A DNA stretch of 58,692 nt from an uncultured Francisellaceae bacterium (GCA_945956915.1 CAMFJH010000012.1:1-58692); one strand, 5' to 3'; shown: positions 8,973 through 18,767, numbered from the stretch's first letter. The notes: a model not told the origin generated them from the sequence alone. Numbers and translations are program-made.

Positions 8973-9521
8973 ATGACAAGCGATCCATTTGATACATTAA
9001 TTAACATAGAACTGGAATGCCGTAAATATGCCAAACCATTGCCCAGTCAAAAGACTATAGGGCGGATGTGGCAAGGTATTGGTTTTATGTCTGCAGATAA
9101 ACATTATGTAGTACCTTTAAATGAAGTTAAAGAAATTTTATTATGGCCTACTTTAAGTGTTTTGCCTTCTGGTGTTGGTTGGTTTAGAGGCGTTAGTAAT
9201 TTGCGGGGGCATTTATTACCGATTACAGATTTTCAAAGTTTTATAGCCGAAACAGAACCTTCTCAAAAAACAGAACTGAATGCTACCACTATCACAGCAT
9301 TATCCAGAATTATTGTAATTGACTTTGAAGCGAGCTTAGTTGGATTTTTAGTTCAGCAAGTTTTTGGTATTCAACGTTTCCCTGAAACATTAATGAGCAG
9401 TTCTGAAAATCAGGATAGTAAAGCTTTTCACGACGGAAAAATACTTTGGCAACGCTTAAGCTTAAGTTCATTAACGCGTATGCCAGCTTTTAATCATATT
9501 GTTAAACAAATGGTCACCTAA
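8973..9521 (+). CDS. pilI: PilI-like CheW adaptor of the type IV pilus chemosensory system
   Basis: The 182-residue protein has a short N-terminal helix and a CheW fold, with VPLNEVKEILLWP, LPSGVGWFRGVSNLRGHLLPITDF and a C-terminal half resembling PilI. CheW-type adaptors couple a receptor array to the CheA kinase. It is the first gene of a four-gene plus-strand unit with the PilJ receptor, ChpA-like kinase and ChpC-like adaptor. The 196-base leader upstream (8777-8972) holds no gene. It is AT-rich near the start (TATATTATATAG) and probably contains the promoter. Ribosome-site support is modest (GAG six bases upstream). No PilG or PilH receiver gene is seen nearby. Confidence 0.88.
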   Translation: MTSDPFDTLINIELECRKYAKPLPSQKTIGRMWQGIGFMSADKHYVVPLNEVKEILLWPTLSVLPSGVGWFRGVSNLRGHLLPITDFQSFIAETEPSQKTELNATTITALSRIIVIDFEASLVGFLVQQVFGIQRFPETLMSSSENQDSKAFHDGKILWQRLSLSSLTRMPAFNHIVKQMVT

Positions 9522-9534
9522 TAGGAGTGCAAAA

Positions 9535-11529
9535 ATGACTTATAATGACGATTATAAAAATTGGACCCTTACTTTAAGAATTTTGTTGGTGACATTTCTT
9601 ATTTTAACTTTTGCTGGTTTTTTTTATGTCAGCAAAGAAGATAATAATGATAAAGAATATATTACCTATGCTGCAGAATTACGGGTTTTAATTGAACAAT
9701 TTACGCGCAGTGCCACCGAAGCCGTTGTACAAGCTAAAGCAAACTCTTTTAAATTCTTACAATACAGAACGAATGAGTTTTCTACCATATTAGAAATATT
9801 AAGCAGAGGAAAACAAGACAGTGCAGGTAATGATTTGTTGCCCCCCAGTGCTTTAGCAATTAGAGATAAAGAACTTGCCGATTTATCTAGATTGTGGATA
9901 GGTCAAAAAAAGAATGCAGAAACCATTTTGGGATATCAAGGTCAATTTTTAAGTTTGCATAGTAGCGTGCATGAAGTAGAAGCTGCTTTTCAAACCATTC
10001 GCTTGAGCAATTTAGACTTAATAGATGTGCTTTCTAAACGAAACAATGTACCTGCCACTGAATATGCTTTATTGTCTGCGCAAATAGTCAGAGCCACTGA
10101 AATCGTTCAAGAAGTACGTGATGTTATGGATACTGAAGTGGATAATAATGTGGCAGACCTCGAAAAACAATTTGCCACACGTATTGAAGCTTTTGAAAGT
10201 GGTTTACAGTATTTAAAGACCAGATACGGCAGTGATGTGGTCTATACAACCATCATGAATATCGACAAAGCATTTACGGTCTTAAAAACCCGTTCAGTAG
10301 AGATTATTGGTGCAGCCCAAATGATGAATGAAATCAATACGGCATGGCAAAATATCAATACAAATTTACCCAATTTCTTGCAAGCCACGGTAGCCTTAGA
10401 AAAAGCCTATTCTAACGCACCCAGTAATCGATTGATAAACGATAGAACCATTTGGATACTGAGTATTGTCACGATTTTATTAGGCGTATTATTGTTGCTA
10501 TTAGCCAATAAAGAAAATCGTAAACTACAAGCGGAAATTAAAAAGTTGGTACATGAGTTAAAAGATTTAGGCACAGGAAACTTAGCTGTACACGCAACAG
10601 GGGGATTGGGCGTTACGGGTGCGGTTGCTGATGCAATTAATTATGCATTGAATGCACTTAGAAAATTAGTGTTAAGCATTAACAAAACCTCAGAAAAAGT
10701 TTCAAATTCTGCCTTAGATGTAAAAAAAGTGGCTGAAGAGTTAACGCAAGCGATTAATCATCAAACGGGTGAGATTATACAGGTATCCGAAACTGCAAAT
10801 AATATGTCAGTGTCTATTAATAAAGTGGCAGAAAGTGCAAGAAAATCCGCTAAAGCGGCTGAAGAATCTGTAACGATTGCACATGATGGTGCAGTGATTG
10901 TAAACGATACCATTGCTGGTATGGAACGCATCCGTGAGCAGATCCAAAAAACAGAAAAACGGATTAAACAATTGGGCGAAAGCTCTCAAGAAATTGGTGA
11001 AATAGTATCATTAATTGATGGTATCGCAGAACAAACCAATTTGCTATCTTTAAATGCCTCTATTCAAGCGGCAATGGCAGGGGATGTAGGGCTTGGATTT
11101 GCAGTGGTTGCTGATGAAGTTCAACAGCTGGCAGTCAAGTCGTCTCAAGCCACAAAAGAAGTCTCTGGTTTGGTAAAAACCATTCAAACAGATACTACAC
11201 GGGCTATAGAATCGATGGAGCAGGCCATTGTTGAAGTTGTCTCTGGTACGAAATTAGCCCACAATGCAGGACATGCTTTAGAGAAAATAGAGACCGTTTC
11301 TAAAAACTTGGCTACTTTAATAGACACGATGTCAATTTCTGCAGATGAACAGGCAGTGGTAGCATCTAAAATTTCAAAAATGATGGGCATCATCGAATCT
11401 ATCGCTGCCCAAACGGCAACAGGTACAGAAACCACCTCGGATTCTATTGGTAATTTGGCCAAGCTTGCTCAAGAATTGCGTAGCTCGGTTTCTGAATTTA
11501 AACTGCCAGACGCTGTTTATGGAACTTAA
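9535..11529 (+). CDS. pilJ: PilJ-like methyl-accepting chemotaxis protein
   Basis: I start at ATG 9535, which has TAGGAG eight to ten bases upstream, rather than the in-frame ATG 9499 inside pilI. The product is 664 residues. It has one membrane helix near residues 12-32, a large periplasmic sensor with helical PilJ-type repeats, a second membrane helix near 312-334, a HAMP-like segment and a signalling domain. The hairpin tip reads IAEQTNLLSLNASIQAAMAGD and continues GLGFAVVADEVQ. The IQAAMAG form is the PilJ version of the receptor tip, distinct from flagellar receptors. It should sense surface contact or pilus state and control the adjacent kinase. Confidence 0.92.
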   Translation: MTYNDDYKNWTLTLRILLVTFLILTFAGFFYVSKEDNNDKEYITYAAELRVLIEQFTRSATEAVVQAKANSFKFLQYRTNEFSTILEILSRGKQDSAGNDLLPPSALAIRDKELADLSRLWIGQKKNAETILGYQGQFLSLHSSVHEVEAAFQTIRLSNLDLIDVLSKRNNVPATEYALLSAQIVRATEIVQEVRDVMDTEVDNNVADLEKQFATRIEAFESGLQYLKTRYGSDVVYTTIMNIDKAFTVLKTRSVEIIGAAQMMNEINTAWQNINTNLPNFLQATVALEKAYSNAPSNRLINDRTIWILSIVTILLGVLLLLLANKENRKLQAEIKKLVHELKDLGTGNLAVHATGGLGVTGAVADAINYALNALRKLVLSINKTSEKVSNSALDVKKVAEELTQAINHQTGEIIQVSETANNMSVSINKVAESARKSAKAAEESVTIAHDGAVIVNDTIAGMERIREQIQKTEKRIKQLGESSQEIGEIVSLIDGIAEQTNLLSLNASIQAAMAGDVGLGFAVVADEVQQLAVKSSQATKEVSGLVKTIQTDTTRAIESMEQAIVEVVSGTKLAHNAGHALEKIETVSKNLATLIDTMSISADEQAVVASKISKMMGIIESIAAQTATGTETTSDSIGNLAKLAQELRSSVSEFKLPDAVYGT

Positions 11530-11532
11530 AAT

Positions 11533-13818
11533 ATGGCCAATGATGATCAAGAATTAAGAGAAATATTTATGGAAGAAGCCACTGATTTGGTGGCTTCGCT
11601 CTCGACTACCTTAAGGGAATGGGAAGCTGATTTACAAAATTTAAAAAAAATCGCTGATTTAAAACGAGATTTACATACTCTAAAGGGCAGTGCCCGGATG
11701 GTGGGTCTTCCGATGGTAGGTACCTTAACACATGAAATTGAGACTTTATGTGAGGCCTTGGCTAAAAATGAAGTCTCTGTTACTAAAGATATTTTTGATT
11801 TGATTTGTGTCGCACAAGATCAAATCGCTGTGATGATAGAACTTTTAAGAAATAATGAAACCCCAAGAGAAGCCACGGAATTAATTCAAAAATTACACAG
11901 CTATTTACCCCAAACCGTAGATACTGTGCCAAAAGTTGCAGAGCTCCCAAAAGAAAAAGAGCCTGAATCTGAAAAAGAAGAAACAAAATCGGGAGCCGCT
12001 GCTAAACCCGTGGAAGTGATACGTGTAAGAGCAGATACTGTTGAGAAATTAAATAATTTAAGTACAGAAAACAGTATGCTGCGAGTAGGCTTAGAACAAC
12101 AAGTTTTAATGTTTAATACAGGGCTATTGAATGTTAAAATGAGTATTAAACGTTTTGCCACACAATTAAATAATTTAAACTCTGAAATTGATTTACTGCC
12201 CCCAACGCCGCCCCAAGATCGTCGTCAATACAATCTTAAATTATTATTAGAGCAATTAAGTAATAGTTTAAAAGAAACACAAACGGATTTAGAACAATCT
12301 TTAAGGGCATTGGCAGATACGAATGCAAAAATGGAAAATCAAGTGTTACAGCAAACTAAAATCGGTGCTGAGTTACAGCAACGGTTAACCAATATTCGCC
12401 TTACGCCCTTTGTGAGTATTGTGCCACGATTAAGTCGTATTGCTCGGCAAATTTCTAGTGAATTGAATAAAAAAATTGAATTTAAAGTCACTAAAAGTGA
12501 AGGTGAAATGGACAGAACGGTGCTGGAGCAATTGGTGCCTTCTCTAGAGCATATTTTAAGAAACGCCATTGATCATGGTATTGAAGATGCCGCTAAACGA
12601 TTGGCTTCTAAAAAGCCTGAAATAGGCACTATAGAAGTCAGCTTTGTACGTGTAGGTTCTAATGTTTCTATAGAAATTAAAGATGATGGGGGGGGTATTC
12701 CACCTAATCTGATTCGTGCTAAAGCGATTCATTTGGGTCTTTTAAAACCCGATCTTAGCGTAAGCGATGAAGAAGTGATTCGATATATCATGGAGCCTGG
12801 ATTTTCTACACGAGAAGTGGTGACTGAAATTTCAGGTAGAGGTGTTGGGATGGATGTAGTGAATACAGCCGTTAAAGAAATGGGTGGTAATTTAACAATA
12901 AAATCGGAAGTGGGTATGGGAACCACAATGATTATTCGTTTTCCTTTTACCATTTCTTTAAACAGAGTATTAATTTTCAATGAGCAAGAACAATTGTTGG
13001 GAATTTTATTAGCCAATATTGATAGTGTTTCTAATGTACCTGCGCAAATCCTCCAAGAATCTTCCGTAACAATCGCTGACAAAAGCTATGCATTATTTTA
13101 TTTAGGTGCTCTATTAAATGCTGAACAAAAAAAGTTTCGGATCCCCAAAAAAGGATTGTTGCCAGTATTATTATTTAATCATCCAGAATTTCCCATGGCT
13201 ATTGTCATAGACAATATATTATATAGCCGAGATTTAGTGGTTCAGGCATTAGGACCGCAATTTAAATTGAGTAACGAATATGTAGGGGCTACTACTTTAG
13301 GTGATGGTCGAGTTGTTTTTATTTTGGATACCTATAGATTGAGTATGCAAGCTAAAGCACTGCGTGAAAGTGAAAAAATAATGGCAGCAGTGACAGCATT
13401 TCCAGAAGATGAGGCCTATACCGATAATAAGCCGCTTAAATTTTTGGAATCTGAACTGATCTTGGTCGTGGATGATTCTATCAGTGCAAGAACAATGACC
13501 AAACAATTGCTAGAACGCAAGCAATTTAGAGTCACCATGGCAACAGACGGTATGGATGCATTAGAGATCATGGAAAGAGAAATACCCGATTTGATCATTT
13601 CAGATATCGATATGCCTCGTATGGACGGTTTAGAATTCGTGACTTCTTTACAGCAAGATTTACGTTATAAGAATATTCCTATTATTATGGTTACTTCAAG
13701 AACAGAGGAACATTTGGCAAGAGCAAATGAATTGGGCATCAAGCATTTACTTGCAAAACCCTATGATGAAAATGAGTTGTTAATACTGATGAACAAAATG
13801 CTGGAAAAAAACATATGA
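11533..13818 (+). CDS. chpA: ChpA/PilL-like hybrid chemotaxis histidine kinase
   Basis: The 761-residue protein contains, in order, one Hpt domain (phosphorylatable H48 in LHTLKGSARM), a linker, and a dimerisation/ATPase core with NAIDHGIED near 342, DDGGGIPPN and GRGVGMDVVNTAVKEMGG. A CheW-like regulatory domain (about 475-610) follows, then a C-terminal receiver with the acidic pair near 645 and phospho-acceptor D691 in IISDIDMPRMDG. Pseudomonas ChpA exceeds 2400 residues with many Hpt-like domains; this one has a single Hpt and is compact. It overlaps the ChpC-like gene by four bases and starts three bases after pilJ. It is the kinase of the twitching-type chemosensory array. Confidence 0.92.
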   Translation: MANDDQELREIFMEEATDLVASLSTTLREWEADLQNLKKIADLKRDLHTLKGSARMVGLPMVGTLTHEIETLCEALAKNEVSVTKDIFDLICVAQDQIAVMIELLRNNETPREATELIQKLHSYLPQTVDTVPKVAELPKEKEPESEKEETKSGAAAKPVEVIRVRADTVEKLNNLSTENSMLRVGLEQQVLMFNTGLLNVKMSIKRFATQLNNLNSEIDLLPPTPPQDRRQYNLKLLLEQLSNSLKETQTDLEQSLRALADTNAKMENQVLQQTKIGAELQQRLTNIRLTPFVSIVPRLSRIARQISSELNKKIEFKVTKSEGEMDRTVLEQLVPSLEHILRNAIDHGIEDAAKRLASKKPEIGTIEVSFVRVGSNVSIEIKDDGGGIPPNLIRAKAIHLGLLKPDLSVSDEEVIRYIMEPGFSTREVVTEISGRGVGMDVVNTAVKEMGGNLTIKSEVGMGTTMIIRFPFTISLNRVLIFNEQEQLLGILLANIDSVSNVPAQILQESSVTIADKSYALFYLGALLNAEQKKFRIPKKGLLPVLLFNHPEFPMAIVIDNILYSRDLVVQALGPQFKLSNEYVGATTLGDGRVVFILDTYRLSMQAKALRESEKIMAAVTAFPEDEAYTDNKPLKFLESELILVVDDSISARTMTKQLLERKQFRVTMATDGMDALEIMEREIPDLIISDIDMPRMDGLEFVTSLQQDLRYKNIPIIMVTSRTEEHLARANELGIKHLLAKPYDENELLILMNKMLEKNI

Positions 13819-14192
13819 AAGAATTTTTACGTTGTTTATTATTGCCAGTAGATACCAAAATTTGGGTTTTGCCCTACAGTGCCGTGGCCGAAGTGGTTGA
13901 AATGGATTTGGATGAGGATATGGAAAAAATCACATGGCGGGGTATCGAGTTGCCTGTGATTAAAATAAAACAAAACAGCGATTTACCGCGTACAAAGAAT
14001 ATTGCCATTTTGAATCGTTGTGCTGAAAATGCCAAAGATTTTTGTGGCTTAAGATTAAGTGGTGTTCCCACCATGCAGCGATTTAAGCGCTCGGACATAG
14101 AATGGGTGGGCAATGGAAATGCCCCCCAGATATTAATGGAAGTGAAAATACGAGATCAAAGCGCATTGATACCTAATTTAAAGCTACTTTGA
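13815..14192 (+). CDS. chpC: ChpC-like CheW-domain adaptor
   Basis: The 125-residue protein is a minimal CheW fold with VDTKIWVLPYSAVAEVVEM, ITWRGIELPVIKI and NRCAENAKDFCGLRLSGVP, matching small ChpC-type adaptors. Its ATG overlaps the kinase stop by four bases, indicating translational coupling. It probably gives the kinase a second receptor-coupling route. It is the last gene of the plus-strand unit. A 45-base gap separates it from the convergent rne gene. A near-perfect palindrome (ATTCTTAAcTTAAGAAT, 14202-14218) in that gap has too small a loop to be a good terminator. Confidence 0.8.
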   Translation: MKEFLRCLLLPVDTKIWVLPYSAVAEVVEMDLDEDMEKITWRGIELPVIKIKQNSDLPRTKNIAILNRCAENAKDFCGLRLSGVPTMQRFKRSDIEWVGNGNAPQILMEVKIRDQSALIPNLKLL

Positions 14193-14237
14193 TTTTTAAC
14201 GATTCTTAACTTAAGAATACGGTCATCCATGACTTCA

Positions 14238-16322
14238 TTAAATATCTGCAGGTGTTTCAGGTTTTGTTGCGGGTTTAGTGTGCGGCCGTTGTTGTCGGTG
14301 ATGGCCTAATCGACGCACGCCACGACGTGGACCTTGATGTCCCGTTGTTTGTTGGGGTGGAGTTGTGGTGTTAACAGTGGCTGCTATAGGCGTTGGCACG
14401 ATAGCTTGCGCTACAACAGGTGCTGTTATTTTGGGAGGCACAGGCGAATGGGTATTGTGCTTTTGATTCGTTTTGTGTTTACCCTGTTGCATACGTGAAT
14501 GGGGCATACGTTTGGCCTGTGTCGGCGTGCCACCGCGTTTCCAAGGGGCAGTTTGATGACGGGGACGCGCATTTTGTGGTTTTGCTTTAGTCGCTTCTAT
14601 TTCGTCTTCTGCTCCAAATAAAGTGCCCCATAAACGCTTTATAATGCCTGGACTTTCTTTAGAACCTGTGGTTTCAACATGCAAAGGTGCAGGGATTGAA
14701 GGCGTAATAATCCTTACAGCAGGTTCTGTATTTGTTTTTGCATTCAGAATGCGGTTAGTTGAATTAAGTGGGCCTACAGAGGTCTGTGCTTCTGTTTTAG
14801 ATGCAATTTTGTAACTAACCGGTGCCGGGCGTGCTTCTGTTTCATCGACTTTTACACGCTCTACATGGTAATGGGGGGTTTGCAGACGTATATTTGGCAA
14901 AATCACAATTTTTATACGATGCCGGGTTTCTATGTTAACGATGTGGTTTCTTTTTTCATTCATCAAATAAGTTGCGACTTCAACAGGCAATTCTGCGCGT
15001 ACTTCGGCAGTGCCTTCTTTCATGGTTTCATCTTCTATTACACGCAGCACAATCAATGCAAGAGATTCAATGCCTCGAATGGTACCCTGACCATCACAAC
15101 GAGGGCAGGTAATACGGCTGGCTTCGCCTAAGACTGGCCTTAGACGTTGTCGGGACAATTCTAATAAGCCAAAGCGTGAAATAGTGCCAATTTGAATACG
15201 GGCACGATCCATACTGACCGAATTTTGAAGTCTATGTTCAACCATTTTTTGGTTGCGCCTAGAAGTCATGTCTATAAAGTCAATAACAATTAACCCACCA
15301 ATATCGCGCAATCTTAATTGGCGCGCAATTTCATCTGCGGCTTCTAGATTGGTATGAAGCGCGGTTTCTTCTATATCACCGCCTCGGGTCGCTTTGGCAG
15401 AGTTAATGTCGATTGAAACCAAAGCCTCTGTGTGATCAATAACGATAGAACCGCCTGAAGGCAATTGTAGGGCTCTTAAAAAAGCCGATTCAATTTGGTT
15501 TTCAATTTGGTAGCGGTTAAATAAAGGCACAGCATCAGAGTACAGTTTAATGCGATTGACAAAATCTGGGCGTACCATTTGAATATGCGCTCTAACGGTT
15601 TCGTGCGTTTTAGGGTGGTCTATTAAAACTTCTTCTATATCTGGGCGTAAGTAATCACGAATAGCTCTATTGACGACATTGCCTTCTTGATGCAAGAGGG
15701 CTGGGGCCTCATGTTGTTTAGCTGCTTGTTGTATCGCGGCCCATTGACTAAGCAATACATTTAGATCCCATTGTAATTCTTCTACATTTCGACCCACACC
15801 CGCAGTGCGTACGATAATACCCATGTCTTCAGGGATTTCTAGGCTTCCTAAGGCTTCGCGTAGATCAGAACGCTCATCACCCTCCACCCGGCGAGAGATA
15901 CCCCCTGCTCGAGGATTATTGGGCATTAAGACCAAATAGCAACCCGCTAAGCTGATAAAGGTGGTTAATGCAGCACCTTTAGTGCCTCGTTCCTCTTTAT
16001 CCACTTGAACAATAACTTGATGCCCTTCTTTAAGCATTGTTTTTGGACTTTGGCGTTCGGGATGTTCGTTCTCAGCATGCGGATCGCAATACTCTCTAGC
16101 CACTTCCCTAAAAGAAAGAAACCCGTGTCTATTTGAACCATAATTGACAAAAAATGCTTCTAAACTCGGCACTACTTTATCAATTTTAGCTAAAAAGACA
16201 CTTCCTTTTTGTTGTTCTTTACCGGGGGTTTCAATATCCAGATCATATAGCCATTGGCCATCGACTAAAGCTACTCGCAACTCTTCTGGTTGAGTAGCGT
16301 TAATTAACATTCTTTTTGACAT
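14238..16322 (-). CDS. rne: ribonuclease E
   Basis: The 694-residue protein has the N-terminal S1/5'-sensor core, the DNase-I-like catalytic segment with [12 protein letters not shown] and LIVIDFIDM (the two magnesium-binding aspartates, near residues 304 and 347), and the Zn-link CPRCDGQG near 405. RNase E makes the first endonucleolytic cuts in mRNA decay and rRNA/tRNA processing. The C-terminal half is only about 170 residues, Pro/Thr/Gln/His-rich and basic, so the degradosome scaffold is much shorter than in E. coli (1061 residues). The start has AGGAA. About 250 bases separate it from divergent rluC. The long 5' leader and this gene order match E. coli, where rne is autoregulated through its leader. 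Confidence 0.95.
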   Translation of the reverse strand: MSKRMLINATQPEELRVALVDGQWLYDLDIETPGKEQQKGSVFLAKIDKVVPSLEAFFVNYGSNRHGFLSFREVAREYCDPHAENEHPERQSPKTMLKEGHQVIVQVDKEERGTKGAALTTFISLAGCYLVLMPNNPRAGGISRRVEGDERSDLREALGSLEIPEDMGIIVRTAGVGRNVEELQWDLNVLLSQWAAIQQAAKQHEAPALLHQEGNVVNRAIRDYLRPDIEEVLIDHPKTHETVRAHIQMVRPDFVNRIKLYSDAVPLFNRYQIENQIESAFLRALQLPSGGSIVIDHTEALVSIDINSAKATRGGDIEETALHTNLEAADEIARQLRLRDIGGLIVIDFIDMTSRRNQKMVEHRLQNSVSMDRARIQIGTISRFGLLELSRQRLRPVLGEASRITCPRCDGQGTIRGIESLALIVLRVIEDETMKEGTAEVRAELPVEVATYLMNEKRNHIVNIETRHRIKIVILPNIRLQTPHYHVERVKVDETEARPAPVSYKIASKTEAQTSVGPLNSTNRILNAKTNTEPAVRIITPSIPAPLHVETTGSKESPGIIKRLWGTLFGAEDEIEATKAKPQNARPRHQTAPWKRGGTPTQAKRMPHSRMQQGKHKTNQKHNTHSPVPPKITAPVVAQAIVPTPIAATVNTTTPPQQTTGHQGPRRGVRRLGHHRQQRPHTKPATKPETPADI

Positions 16323-16573
16323 GGGTTCCTAACCTAACTCTTTATGTGTTCTTACTGGCTTGTCGCATTGGGACGCCGCTAGCACAGACTAAAAAAAAAC
16401 CGTTATGCTTTGTTGTGGCCTGTACTAAAAAAGAATCAGAGAGTCAGTTACCACAAACAAATATACATGAACCTCTATTTTATCAAATACTTTAAGTTTA
16501 CGCTAGGGCTATTTACTCAGCGTAGGCAGCAAGTTATTCAAAATAGGTCTCCTGTTGAGAGGCAAATCTATGT

Positions 16574-16586
16574 TATAATGCGTCCA
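16574..16586 (+). promoter_or_regulatory. extended -10 promoter of rluC with +1 at the start codon
   Basis: TATAAT at 16574-16579 is preceded by TG at 16571-16572, giving the extended form TGTTATAAT. The predicted +1, seven bases beyond, falls on base 16586, the A of the rluC ATG. No Shine-Dalgarno-like sequence exists between the -10 box and the ATG. A leaderless transcript is therefore predicted. The -35 side is weak: TTGAGA at 16556 has too short a spacer, which fits an extended -10 promoter. Confidence 0.6.
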
Positions 16587-17596
16587 TGGTTAGTTCAACT
16601 ACTAAAAATGATTCGGCCTTGCATTATCTAACAGTCTCAGATGAGATGGCTGGACAGCGCCTGGATAATTTTTTATTGAACCATCTTAAAGGCTTACCCC
16701 GCGCCCGTGTCTATCGCATTGTGCGTAAAGGCGAAGTTCGGGTCAATAAAGGCCGTGTAGAGGTCAGTTATCGTTTAGAAGCCGGAGACAGCATTCGTAT
16801 TCCACCCATTCGTGATTTAGCACCCAAAGCGACTTCTACTAAAACACCTTCTGCTCAAAATCCTTTGCTACTAAACTTATCTAAAGCTATTCTATATGAA
16901 GATGAGGGACTGATTATTTTGAATAAGCCCCGAGGTTTAGCAGTACATGGGGGGAGCGGTTTGAGTTTTGGGGCCATAGAAGCCTTAAGGGTATTAAGGC
17001 CAGATTGCCCAAGCTTAGAATTAGTCCATCGCTTAGACAGAGAAACCTCAGGCTGTTTGATGTTTGCTAAAAAGCGTAGCACTTTACGTGCTTTGCACCA
17101 AATGCTAAGAGAAGGCAGCATACAGAAAGTCTATTGGGCATTGGTTCAAGGATCATGGAAAAAAGGATCTAGGGTGAATATTCCGCTAATTAAAAATCAA
17201 TTAAGTTCTGGCGAACGTATCGTTAAAGCTTCTACGGAAAGTGTGGGGCAACAGGCCTTGACCGTGTTTAAGAACTTAGCGCTTTACCGAGATCCTGAAA
17301 CACAGATGCCAATGAGCTTGATGGAAGCCAAGCCTATTACCGGCCGCACCCATCAAATTCGTGTACATGCATCAGAATCAGGATACCCCATTGCTGGGGA
17401 TCCTAAATATGGTAATGACGATTTTAATCGGTATTTACGTTCCCCACGATTTCAATTATCCAGATTGTTTTTACACGCCCAACGTTTAACTTTAACATTA
17501 CCGGGCAAAGAGCAAGTCTTAACCATAGAAGCACCTTTGGATTCGGAGTTAAGCAATTTAATGCTTAAATTAAAAGAATTTACCCAAGTATCTTAG
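16586..17596 (+). CDS. rluC: 23S rRNA pseudouridine synthase RluC
   Basis: The 336-residue protein has an N-terminal S4 RNA-binding domain (GQRLDNFLLNHLKGLPRARVYRIVRKGEVRVNKGR) and an RsuA/RluA catalytic domain with VHRLDRETSG, catalytic D151. It ends in a normal C-terminal region with RTHQIRVHA. RluC converts three uridines of 23S rRNA to pseudouridine. ATG 16586 aligns with the usual start, about 20 residues before the S4 domain. Divergent placement opposite rne is the same as in E. coli. The promoter places +1 on the ATG, so the mRNA may be leaderless. The sppA-like gene follows ten bases after the stop. Confidence 0.95.
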   Translation: MVSSTTKNDSALHYLTVSDEMAGQRLDNFLLNHLKGLPRARVYRIVRKGEVRVNKGRVEVSYRLEAGDSIRIPPIRDLAPKATSTKTPSAQNPLLLNLSKAILYEDEGLIILNKPRGLAVHGGSGLSFGAIEALRVLRPDCPSLELVHRLDRETSGCLMFAKKRSTLRALHQMLREGSIQKVYWALVQGSWKKGSRVNIPLIKNQLSSGERIVKASTESVGQQALTVFKNLALYRDPETQMPMSLMEAKPITGRTHQIRVHASESGYPIAGDPKYGNDDFNRYLRSPRFQLSRLFLHAQRLTLTLPGKEQVLTIEAPLDSELSNLMLKLKEFTQVS

Positions 17597-17606
17597 GAGA
17601 ATAAAA

Positions 17607-18563
17607 ATGCTGGAATCAGGCAACGGCACCCAATGGGAACGACAGACCTTACAAACAGTATTGTTAGAACACATTAAAGAGCAACGCCGAGCCAGACGCT
17701 GGGGCATCTTTTTTAAATTGATCTTAATCGTTCTGGTGATAGCTTTTTTTGTCGCTTCCTTTAAAACAGAGCTGGGTCAACCCAGCATCACTACTACCAA
17801 AGATCACACCGCTTTAATTGATATCAGGGGCGAAATTGGTAGCGATCACAATGCCAGTGCCGATAATATCCGCAAAAGCTTACTCGCCGCTTTTCAAAAT
17901 AAAAATGTTAAAGGCGTTGTTTTGCGTATCAATAGCCCAGGCGGAAGCCCAGTACAAGCAAGACAAACCTATGATTTACTTCGAGCATTAAGAGCGGTAC
18001 ACCCCGAAATCAAAATTTATGCAGCCATTGAAGATCTAGGCACTTCAGCAGCCTATTTAATTGCTTGTGGTGCAGAATCTATTTATAGCGATAAAACCAG
18101 TTTAGTCGGATCCATTGGCGTGCGTTTAGATTCTTTTGGGTTCGTAGACGCTATGCAAAAAGTAGGCGTAGAACGAAGATTATATACCGGCGGTAGCCAC
18201 AAAGGTATCTTAGATCCCTTTTTACCCAGAAACCCAGAAGATGAACAATTTATTGATAAGCAGCTAAAAATGGTGCACCAAGCCTTTATTCAAAATGTAA
18301 AAGAAGGCCGAGGTGCACGTTTGCACGAATCCCCTGATGTGTTCTCTGGTTTATTTTGGTGTGGAGAAGACGCGCTCAGCATGGGCCTAATCGATGGCTA
18401 TGGTGACGTCTATTATATTGCTAAGCATCTTGTTCAAGCTGAAAACTTGGTCGATTATACAACAGAAAATACCTTGCTCGATCGCCTAACCAACCACCTA
18501 GGCAGCTCTATAGGACAAACTCTCTCCTCAAATGCAGGTTTTATACAGAAAGGTTTGAAATAA
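17607..18563 (+). CDS. sppA: S49 family signal peptide peptidase (SppA, short type)
   Basis: The 318-residue protein has one N-terminal membrane helix (about residues 34-52) and a single S49 protease domain. It contains the family motifs LRINSPGGSPVQA and DLGTSAAYLIACGAESIY, with S147 as probable nucleophile and K199 as probable general base (GGSHKGILDPF). Short-type SppA is an inner-membrane serine protease facing the periplasm that clears cleaved signal peptides. It starts ten bases after rluC with AGGAG upstream and is probably co-transcribed. The rluC-sppA neighbour pair is common in gammaproteobacteria. A repeat with a hairpin and T-run follows the stop immediately. Confidence 0.9.
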   Translation: MLESGNGTQWERQTLQTVLLEHIKEQRRARRWGIFFKLILIVLVIAFFVASFKTELGQPSITTTKDHTALIDIRGEIGSDHNASADNIRKSLLAAFQNKNVKGVVLRINSPGGSPVQARQTYDLLRALRAVHPEIKIYAAIEDLGTSAAYLIACGAESIYSDKTSLVGSIGVRLDSFGFVDAMQKVGVERRLYTGGSHKGILDPFLPRNPEDEQFIDKQLKMVHQAFIQNVKEGRGARLHESPDVFSGLFWCGEDALSMGLIDGYGDVYYIAKHLVQAENLVDYTTENTLLDRLTNHLGSSIGQTLSSNAGFIQKGLK

Positions 18564-18564
18564 G

Positions 18565-18620
18565 CCCTCACCCGGAAAAAAGCGGGAGAGGGAAATGTAG
18601 CGTTACGCGCATCTGTTTTT
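18565..18620 (+). repeat. dispersed intergenic element, copy 1 (hairpin plus conserved T-tailed arm)
   Basis: Directly after the sppA stop, CCCTCACCCG (18565-18574) pairs with CGGGAGAGGG (18583-18592) with one mismatch around an eight-base loop. The next bases, 18593-18620, read AAATGTAGCGTTACGCGC followed by atctgttttt. These match, with a few differences, the minus strand of the element at 35848-35925. Placement after a stop codon and the terminal T-run suggest a transcription terminator role for the gene upstream. Confidence 0.6.
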
Positions 18621-18672
18621 AATCTCGTCATCATCCAAGTGATTAACAATCATAAAGCCTTGCTTCAAATTT

Positions 18673-18767
18673 ACTTTAAAGTCTATTATGCTAGTCTTTA
18701 AGTTTTTTAAAGACTGCTTTAAAGAACCTTATTTTTAATGGATTATTTAAATAAAGTATCTTATAAT
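18673..18767 (+). promoter_or_regulatory. hipBA control region: repeated TTTAAAG palindromes and -10 box
   Basis: Three related inverted motifs precede hipB. ACTTTAAAGT (18673-18682) is a perfect 10-bp palindrome. GTCTTTAA-gtttt-TTAAAGAC (18694-18714) is a perfect 8-bp inverted repeat. CTTTAAAG (18717-18724) is again perfect. A TATAAT box lies at 18762-18767 with a poor -35 partner. HipB-type antitoxins repress their own operon by binding inverted repeats, so these are candidate operators. That role is inferred from position and symmetry. Confidence 0.5.

Noticed and set aside
14202..14218. ATTCTTAAcTTAAGAAT as a terminator between chpC and rne
   Set aside because: The loop would be a single base and the stem is AT-only, so no stable hairpin is expected.
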